Below are positions 5,236-9,798 of a stretch of 9,798 bases of DNA, piece by piece. The DNA comes from Planctomycetota bacterium (GTDB lineage: Bacteria; Planctomycetota; SZUA-567): assembly GCA_020860865.1 (NCBI GenBank), contig JAJBTL010000288.1, forward strand, positions 2,588-12,385, in the 5' to 3' direction. Positions within the stretch are counted from its first letter, which is position 1. Every line of letters begins with the position of its first letter. The notes beneath the pieces were generated by a model that did not search any database, was not told where the DNA came from, and was given only the letters and a program-made list of their open reading frames with translations. A program made the position numbers and the translations under genes.

Positions 5236-5247
5236 GACGTGCACGTC
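5236..5247. other. 12-bp perfect palindrome between convergent genes
   Basis: GACGTGCACGTC lies in the 81-nt gap between the stop of the plus-strand gene (5203) and the stop of the glycosyltransferase (5285). CTTCA (5231-5235) and TGAAG (5258-5262) flank it asymmetrically. There is no T run on either strand, so it is at best a weak bidirectional terminator; protein binding is an alternative. Confidence 0.25.
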
Positions 5248-5284
5248 ATATGGTTCGTGAAGCAATACCGAGCTGACCAAAGTA

Positions 5285-6217
5285 CTATGGATATCGCCGG
5301 CACAACGAGGCAAAGCGAAAAACCCAGTCTTCATACGGTTTCTGCCTATAGATTTTCGACCGCCGTAAATGCATCACTCTTCGAAATGATGACGTCGCCC
5401 TGAGTGCCGCCGCGAAGCTGTCGTAGGTTTGGGCGTTTTCCGGTGTGAGAAGATGTCGACGGTGGGACAGGGCTTCGACATTGGCGGCGTTCCAGGTATG
5501 GTAGACGCCGCTGAAAATTGTCGTGAGTCGCCGCACCTTGGCCGACAGGGAGCGGTTTTCTCCGACCTGGTTCCCGCCGTGCTGGCGATAGAGAAGCACT
5601 GGTTCCGGATCGTACAGGAGCACTCCGCCGACGCCGGAGATCAGTTGATACGCCCACCAGTCATGGTATTTCACTTCCGGCACATCCCCGACACGAATGA
5701 CATCGCGCGCCGCCCGGTTGAACACCATGGTGTTGCCGCCGCCGATGTTTTGGCAGAGGGCGTTGGCGAACCCGGGCTTTTTATGAAATACCGGGGAAAA
5801 CCCGATATGCCGATCGTCCGCGTCGATGAGTTCGGTCCGGCCGGAATAAACCAGGGGGATATCCCTGTCGCGACGCTGCAAAGCGGATACGGCGCGGGAA
5901 AGTTTGTCCGGAAGCCAGACGTCATCCTGATCGGACCAGGCGAAATACTCTGCCGTGATCCGTTCGTTCCGGAGGATGGTGAGGAAATTCCGCGCAAACC
6001 CGGCCGACGGGCCGCGAACAATGGTGATACGTTTCCCCCGGCTCCGGTACTGTTCGATGATGTCCAGCGTTCCATCGCTCGATCCGTCGTCGGAGACCCA
6101 GAGTTCCCAGTTGTCGTGGGACTGCTGGTAGAACGACTCCATCTGGCGGTCAAGGTAGCTGGCACCATTGTAGGTGCACATGAGAATTGCCACTGTGGGT
6201 GTATGGGAATCTGGCAC
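5285..6217 (-). CDS. Family 2 glycosyltransferase (rhamnosyltransferase-like)
   Basis: This 310-residue GT-A-fold transferase probably adds a sugar from a nucleotide donor to a surface-polysaccharide acceptor. Visible features are the N-terminal strand TVAILMCTYNGASYL (8-22), DDGSSDGT (43-50), the metal-binding region WSDQDDVW (94-101, DxD-like D96/D98/D99), NIGGGNTMVFNR (157-168) and HDWW (185-188), where the general base is expected. No transmembrane segment is evident. It follows rmlB by 64 nt in the same direction and completes the rhamnose cluster, so dTDP-L-rhamnose is a plausible donor, though donor identity cannot be read from sequence. No ATG is available before the catalytic domain. 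I chose the GTG at 6217-6215 because AAAGG lies 6 nt upstream. GTGs at 6265 and 6259 would add 16 or 14 residues and lie closer to the rmlB stop, but lack a clear ribosome binding site. Confidence 0.9.
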   Translation of the reverse strand: MPDSHTPTVAILMCTYNGASYLDRQMESFYQQSHDNWELWVSDDGSSDGTLDIIEQYRSRGKRITIVRGPSAGFARNFLTILRNERITAEYFAWSDQDDVWLPDKLSRAVSALQRRDRDIPLVYSGRTELIDADDRHIGFSPVFHKKPGFANALCQNIGGGNTMVFNRAARDVIRVGDVPEVKYHDWWAYQLISGVGGVLLYDPEPVLLYRQHGGNQVGENRSLSAKVRRLTTIFSGVYHTWNAANVEALSHRRHLLTPENAQTYDSFAAALRATSSFRRVMHLRRSKIYRQKPYEDWVFRFASLCRRYP

Positions 6218-6281
6218 TGCGGACCTTTGTGGTTGAAGACGAACATGGTGACGATTCACGCTCACGGAGCGGCTTTCGGAC

Positions 6282-7361
6282 TCACGTGGCCAAGTCGTTT
6301 GAACGCACGCCAAGCCTCTCGCGGTTGTATGTGCCGTCCAAAACCCGTCGGCACCACCCCTCACGGTTACTGAGGTACCATTCCACGGTTTTACGAATCC
6401 CCGATTCGAATGTCTCGAGTGGTGTCCATCCGAGTTCACGGCGAATCTTCGTCGCGTCGATGGCGTACCTGAGATCGTGTCCGGGACGGTCGGCAACAAA
6501 GCGGATCTGTTCCTCGTAGGACGTGCCGTCCGGACGCGGCTGCAGGGTATCGAGGATACGGCAGATCTGGCGGACCACGTCGATGTTGGCCCGTTCCGCC
6601 GTGCCGCCGATGTTGTACGTCTCCCCGACGCGTCCCGTCGTCGCCACCAGATACAACGCCCTCGCGTGATCTTCCACATACAGCCAATCCCGCACATTCC
6701 GGCCATCGCCGTAGACCGGCAGTTCCTTGCCGTCCACGGCGTTGAGGATAATGAGGGGAATCAGTTTTTCCGGAAAATGGTACGGGCCGTAGTTGTTCGA
6801 GCAGTTGGTAATGAGCGTCGGCAACCCGTATGTGCGGTGCCACGCCCTGACCAGGTGATCGCTAGCCGCCTTACTGGCGGAATAGGGCGAGGACGGCGCA
6901 TAGGGCGTTGTTTCGTGGAAATACCCGTCCCCGTCGTCAAGGCTGCCGTAGACCTCGTCCGTTGAAACATGGTGGAAGCGGAACGACGCGCGGTCGGTTG
7001 GGGTGAGCGACTGGAAATAGCGTCGCGCCGCTTCCAGGAGACAATAGGTGCCGTTGATGTTTGTCTCGATAAAGGCGTCGGGGCTATCGATGGACCGGTC
7101 GACGTGGGACTCGGCGGCAAGATGCATCAGGCAGTCCGGCCGGAAGCTGTCCATGACGCGAGCCACTTCCGCCCGGTCGCAGATGTCAACCTGTTCAAAA
7201 CAATAGCGGGGCGACTGGCTGACCTCGGCCAGCGAATCGAGGTTGCCGGCGTAGGTGAGTTTGTCCAGGACGCAGAGGGCGTCGTCGGTGGTGTTGATTA
7301 TGTGCCTGGCAACGGCGGAACCGATAAATCCGGCGCCGCCGGTGAGGAGAATTCTTCTCAT
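6282..7361 (-). CDS. rmlB: dTDP-glucose 4,6-dehydratase
   Basis: RmlB converts dTDP-D-glucose to dTDP-4-keto-6-deoxy-D-glucose, step 2 of dTDP-L-rhamnose synthesis, with tightly bound NAD+. The 359-residue length matches the family. Motifs are the dinucleotide-binding TGGAGFIGS (7-15), HLAAESHVDRSI (80-91), the catalytic triplet T134-D135-E136 in STDEVYG, and YSASK (Y160, K164). The TDE triplet marks a sugar-nucleotide 4,6-dehydratase rather than a UDP-galactose epimerase. NCSNNYGPYHFPEKLIPLII, further on, is also characteristic. The ATG (7361-7359) overlaps the rmlD stop as ATGA and has GGGAGGGG about 7 nt upstream, inside the end of rmlD, so translation of the two is likely coupled. An in-frame TTG two codons earlier is less likely. 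Confidence 0.97.
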   Translation of the reverse strand: MRRILLTGGAGFIGSAVARHIINTTDDALCVLDKLTYAGNLDSLAEVSQSPRYCFEQVDICDRAEVARVMDSFRPDCLMHLAAESHVDRSIDSPDAFIETNINGTYCLLEAARRYFQSLTPTDRASFRFHHVSTDEVYGSLDDGDGYFHETTPYAPSSPYSASKAASDHLVRAWHRTYGLPTLITNCSNNYGPYHFPEKLIPLIILNAVDGKELPVYGDGRNVRDWLYVEDHARALYLVATTGRVGETYNIGGTAERANIDVVRQICRILDTLQPRPDGTSYEEQIRFVADRPGHDLRYAIDATKIRRELGWTPLETFESGIRKTVEWYLSNREGWCRRVLDGTYNRERLGVRSNDLAT

Positions 7362-8113
7362 TGACAATCCCCTCCCGGAACCGTCGCCGCGCCGAACAGG
7401 TCGGTAAATTTCCGGCAGTCCAGTGACGTGTCATACGGATAGGCGAATGTCGCGTCCAGGCGGGAAATTTCGCCAATGCTTTTGTCGGGGGAGATGGATC
7501 GGGCGTAGTCGAGAACGGTCCGCCGGGGCGAACCGACATGGAGCGTGCCGGTGATTGAGGACCGGGCCACGCGGATGATGGCGTCGGCGAGAACGGCGAC
7601 GTCGAGTTTGCTGGTCCACTGGTCCCGGAAGGCCTTGGGAAAGGGAAACGGTTCCGGGCCGAACGACGTCCTGACGACAAGGGAATTTTTGTACATCATG
7701 ACGGCGCACTCGCCGCCGAGCTTGGTCCAGGCGTACTCGTTGAAGGGAAAAACCTCGTCCTCTTCCCGATACCCGCCTTTGTCGCCGCGAAAGACATAGT
7801 CGGTACTGATGTAGACGAGGCGCCAGTTTTTGAGAAGGCAAAGTTTGACAATGTTGCTGGTGCCGATGATGTTGACATCGAGGGCGCGCATCGGGTCGGC
7901 CTGGTCAAGCCGGGTGAAGATGTAGGCGGCGGCGTGGATAAGCGTGGTCGAGCCGTCAGCCATGCCCGCGCAGTGAGTGCGCATAGCGGCAAAGTCGGTG
8001 ACGTCGAAGTCTCGGGATGAGGGGCTGTGAGCGTCCGGCGCAAGCTTTTGGAGTTCAGTCCCCAAGGTGCCGCTTCCGCCGGTTATGAAAAGGTGAGCGG
8101 TCTCCGCTGCCAT
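7358..8113 (-). CDS. rmlD: dTDP-4-dehydrorhamnose reductase, short form
   Basis: This is a short-chain dehydrogenase of the RmlD sugar-nucleotide-binding family, expected to reduce dTDP-4-keto-L-rhamnose to dTDP-L-rhamnose with NAD(P)H, the final step. Motifs are TGGSGTLG (11-18), DFDVTD (35-40), HAAAY (60-64), STDYVFRGD (103-111) and the catalytic YxxxK (Y127, K131) in NEYAWTKLGGE. At 251 residues it is shorter than typical RmlD (about 280-300); the shortening lies in the C-terminal substrate domain. Similar short sugar-nucleotide reductases exist, so a related keto-sugar could be the true substrate. Position between rmlC and rmlB, with no other rmlD here, supports the RmlD role. The ATG at 8113 follows AAGGA with a rather long 10-nt spacing. 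A promoter precedes the gene (8174-8201), and the stop overlaps the rmlB start. Confidence 0.85.
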   Translation of the reverse strand: MAAETAHLFITGGSGTLGTELQKLAPDAHSPSSRDFDVTDFAAMRTHCAGMADGSTTLIHAAAYIFTRLDQADPMRALDVNIIGTSNIVKLCLLKNWRLVYISTDYVFRGDKGGYREEDEVFPFNEYAWTKLGGECAVMMYKNSLVVRTSFGPEPFPFPKAFRDQWTSKLDVAVLADAIIRVARSSITGTLHVGSPRRTVLDYARSISPDKSIGEISRLDATFAYPYDTSLDCRKFTDLFGAATVPGGDCQ

Positions 8114-8173
8114 GTACGCACTATCCTTGCACGGTCTGCCGTGTTCGTGGTTAATTGCTCCTAATGGTATTGA

Positions 8174-8201
8174 ATTCTAGACCTCGCGGTGATCGGGTCA
8201 A
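8174..8201 (-). promoter_or_regulatory. Internal promoter before rmlD
   Basis: On the minus strand TTGACC (8201-8196) and TAGAAT (8179-8174) are 16 nt apart, each five of six from consensus. They lie in the 105-nt gap between rmlC and rmlD, where the other gaps in the cluster are shorter. Initiation near 8167 would give a ~54-nt leader for rmlD-rmlB-glycosyltransferase. An AGGAG at about 8156-8160 within the leader has no suitable start codon after it. Confidence 0.55.
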
Positions 8202-8218
8202 GCGCAATCGCCTGCCAA

Positions 8219-8782
8219 TCACACGCTGGGCAATACATCCCGGGCGATGTCGGCAAGGGCGGGGAGCGCCGCATCCTTTTCCGACAGGATGGGCCGGACG
8301 CCTTCCGGAATTGGCCATTCTATATGCAGCTCCGGGCAGTTCCAGGCGATGCCCGCCTCGCTGGACGGATCATAATAGTCGGAACAAAGGTAGAGAAAAT
8401 CCGCCCGATCCGAGAGGACGAAAAACCCGTGGGCAAAGTCCCGGGGAACGTACAGGGAAAGCCGGTTGTCCTCCGACAGTTCCAGTCCGTACCAGCGGCC
8501 GAAATGACTGCTGTCCCGGCGGATATCGACCGCGACATCCCACACCGCGCCGCGTATGACCCGGACCAGTTTTGCCTGCGGTGAACGCGTCTGGAAGTGG
8601 AGGCCGCGAAGCACGTGGCGGGAAGACGAGGACAGGTTGTGCTGGACAAATTCGTCGCCGATGCCCTTTTCCTTGAACCAGCTCTTACGATACGATTCCA
8701 TGAAGAAACCACGGGAATCGGGGAAGAATTTCGGCTCGATAACCATCACTCCGGGGAGGTCTGTTTCTCGTACCAGTGCCAT
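8219..8782 (-). CDS. rmlC: dTDP-4-dehydrorhamnose 3,5-epimerase
   Basis: RmlC epimerises C3 and C5 of dTDP-4-keto-6-deoxy-D-glucose to the L-rhamno configuration, step 3 of the pathway, without a cofactor. The 187-residue cupin length is normal. Motifs are PDSRGFFMESY (21-31), HVLRGLHFQ (56-64, with catalytic H62), GAVWDVAVDIRRDS (78-91), VPRDFAHGFFVLSD (112-125) and YLCSDYYDP (131-139), which carries the conserved active-site Tyr. The ATG at 8782 is 8 nt past the rmlA stop, and its ribosome binding site (AAGGA) overlaps the rmlA TAA. Co-transcription with rmlA is therefore very likely. No terminator is visible after the stop, so read-through into rmlD is expected in addition to the internal promoter. 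Confidence 0.97.
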   Translation of the reverse strand: MALVRETDLPGVMVIEPKFFPDSRGFFMESYRKSWFKEKGIGDEFVQHNLSSSSRHVLRGLHFQTRSPQAKLVRVIRGAVWDVAVDIRRDSSHFGRWYGLELSEDNRLSLYVPRDFAHGFFVLSDRADFLYLCSDYYDPSSEAGIAWNCPELHIEWPIPEGVRPILSEKDAALPALADIARDVLPSV

Positions 8783-8790
8783 GTCGTTCC

Positions 8791-9663
8791 TTATGATTCC
8801 GCCAGTTCACTGAGATACCGTCCATATGCCGAGTTCCCGATGGCATCGGCCCTTTCCATGAGCTGGGCGCGGTCAATCCAGCCGTTCAGGTAGGCGATTT
8901 CTTCAAGGCACGCCACCATCTGGCCCTGGCGGGTCTGGACGGCGTGGATAAAATTCGCCGCTTCGAGAAGGCTCTGCGGCGTGCCGGTATCGAGCCAGGC
9001 GACGCCACGGCCCAACTGCGTGACCATGAGGGCGTCACGGTCGAGGTAGAGCCGGTTGAGGCTGGTTATTTCCAGTTCGCCACGAGCGGACGGGCGGACT
9101 TCTCTGGCAACATCGCAGACGCCGCGACCGTAAAAATACAGTCCGGGAATGGCGTAGTTGCTTTTCGGCTTTTCCGGTTTTTCCTCAAGTGACATTGCCC
9201 GGCCGTTCGCGTCGAACTCGACCACGCCGTAGCGTTCCGGATCGCGGACGCGGTGGGCGAAGCAGATGGCGGCGCCGGGCTTGACCGAGGCGGCGGCGTG
9301 CTTGACTGTCCCGCCGATGCCGCTCCCGTAGAAAATGTTGTCGCCGAGCGCGAGAGCCGCATCGTCGCCGTCGAGAAATTCTTCGCCAAGGAGGAAGGCC
9401 TGCGCCAGTCCTTCCGGTCTTGGTTGTTCGCAGTAGGAAAGGTCGCAGCCGAAGGCGGAGCCGTCTTCCAGAAGTTTCCGGTACAACGGCAGATCGTCCG
9501 GGGAACTGATGACGAGTATGTCCCGAATGCCCGCCAGCATGAGGATGGACAGCGGATAATAGATCATCGGTTTGTCATAGACCGGGAGAAGCTGTTTCGA
9601 CAGGACGGTCGCCGCCGGCCACAGCCGAGTCCCCAAACCGCCCGCAAGCACAATACCGCGCAT
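8791..9663 (-). CDS. rmlA: Glucose-1-phosphate thymidylyltransferase
   Basis: RmlA joins dTTP and glucose-1-phosphate to give dTDP-D-glucose, the committed first step of rhamnose synthesis, and is usually feedback-inhibited by dTDP-L-rhamnose. The 290-residue length is standard. Motifs are the nucleotide-binding LAGGLGTRLWP (6-16), SKQLLPVYDKPMIYYPL (22-38), LALGDNIFYG (104-113, D108 metal site), RYGVVEFD, EEKPEKPKSNYAIPGLYFY and WLDTGTP with the second metal Asp. The ATG at 9663-9661 starts directly at MRGIVLAGG as in homologues, although its ribosome binding site (GGA, 5 nt upstream) is weak. An in-frame GTG at 9723 would add 20 unusual residues and is rejected. It appears to be the first rml gene of the cluster within this window; its promoter is not clearly visible in 9664-9798. 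Confidence 0.97.
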   Translation of the reverse strand: MRGIVLAGGLGTRLWPAATVLSKQLLPVYDKPMIYYPLSILMLAGIRDILVISSPDDLPLYRKLLEDGSAFGCDLSYCEQPRPEGLAQAFLLGEEFLDGDDAALALGDNIFYGSGIGGTVKHAAASVKPGAAICFAHRVRDPERYGVVEFDANGRAMSLEEKPEKPKSNYAIPGLYFYGRGVCDVAREVRPSARGELEITSLNRLYLDRDALMVTQLGRGVAWLDTGTPQSLLEAANFIHAVQTRQGQMVACLEEIAYLNGWIDRAQLMERADAIGNSAYGRYLSELAES

Positions 9664-9798
9664 GGTTGTCCAGTCTGCTGAAGGGATACTCCGGATGATT
9701 GAATCGGCGAAGCGCCGTTTCACCCAAGGAATCGCGGGTACTCGAAGCTGTTCTATAACTTCGGATCGTCGTCGTAGACGAGGAAAAATGGCCGGCAG
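9664..9798. other. Segment upstream of rmlA, no recognisable gene
   Basis: I see no recognisable gene or strong promoter in these 135 nt. On the minus strand the short frame from the window edge to a TAG at 9755-9753 reads PFFLVYDDDPKL, which resembles the end of a real protein. If so, an upstream gene of the same operon stops there, about 90 nt before rmlA. A 5-bp hairpin (CGGCG, loop of 3, CGCCG) lies at about 9702-9714. Confidence 0.3.

Noticed and set aside
5429..6373. 314-codon open frame on the plus strand
   Set aside because: It is antisense to the glycosyltransferase and the rmlB 3' end, with no recognisable family motif.
6218..6706. N-terminal extension of the glycosyltransferase frame
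   Set aside because: The frame stays open back into rmlB, but that part is an alternative-frame reading of rmlB. Homologues start just before the TVAILMCTYNG strand.
1..9798. tRNA or known small-RNA genes
   Set aside because: I scanned the gaps for a GTTCRANNC T-loop with an acceptor stem, and for SRP, tmRNA and RNase P cores, and recognised none.

Overview
The window is GC-rich bacterial chromosome of about 60% GC. Its most recognisable content is core translation and RNA-decay genes (rpsO, pnp) and a dTDP-L-rhamnose cassette. Ribosome binding sites are of the GGAGG/AAGGA type and several promoters fit sigma-70. The URO-D-family methyltransferase-like protein belongs to a type I associate with Lentisphaerota, Planctomycetota and related anaerobes. 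A Gram-negative PVC-type host is therefore my guess, held with low confidence. No rRNA, tRNA, transposase or CRISPR array was seen.

Layout. 1-523 (minus): 5' part of pnp, running off the left edge. 524-1015: non-coding, with one copy of a ~104-nt hairpin repeat and two other hairpins. 1016-1291 (minus): rpsO. 1292-1670: non-coding, with a consensus promoter, two tandem copies of the same repeat, an intrinsic terminator and a second promoter for rpsO, all read on the minus strand. 1671-2462 (minus): membrane-anchored TPR-like protein with its own promoter. 2695-3969 (minus): URO-D-family protein. 3970-4414: divergent regulatory region with hairpins and a minus-strand terminator that has no gene feeding it. 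4415-5203 (plus): the only plus-strand gene, an unrecognised protein with a coiled coil. 5285-9663 (minus): rmlA, rmlC, rmlD, rmlB and a family-2 glycosyltransferase. 9664-9798 holds no recognisable gene.

The five genes at the right form one carbohydrate unit. RmlA activates glucose-1-phosphate to dTDP-glucose, RmlB dehydrates it, RmlC epimerises it and RmlD reduces it to dTDP-L-rhamnose. The adjacent glycosyltransferase probably uses this or a related sugar in a surface polysaccharide. Tight spacing and an ATGA overlap indicate an operon, and a good internal promoter precedes rmlD.

The least expected structure is around rpsO. Three same-orientation copies of a hairpin repeat bracket the gene, and two of them lie in tandem between a TTGACA-16-TATAAT promoter and a hairpin/T6 terminator. 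This is the layout expected of a ~255-nt non-coding RNA, or of a strongly attenuated rpsO leader. A second orphan minus-strand terminator with an upstream structured hairpin lies in the 3970-4414 region.
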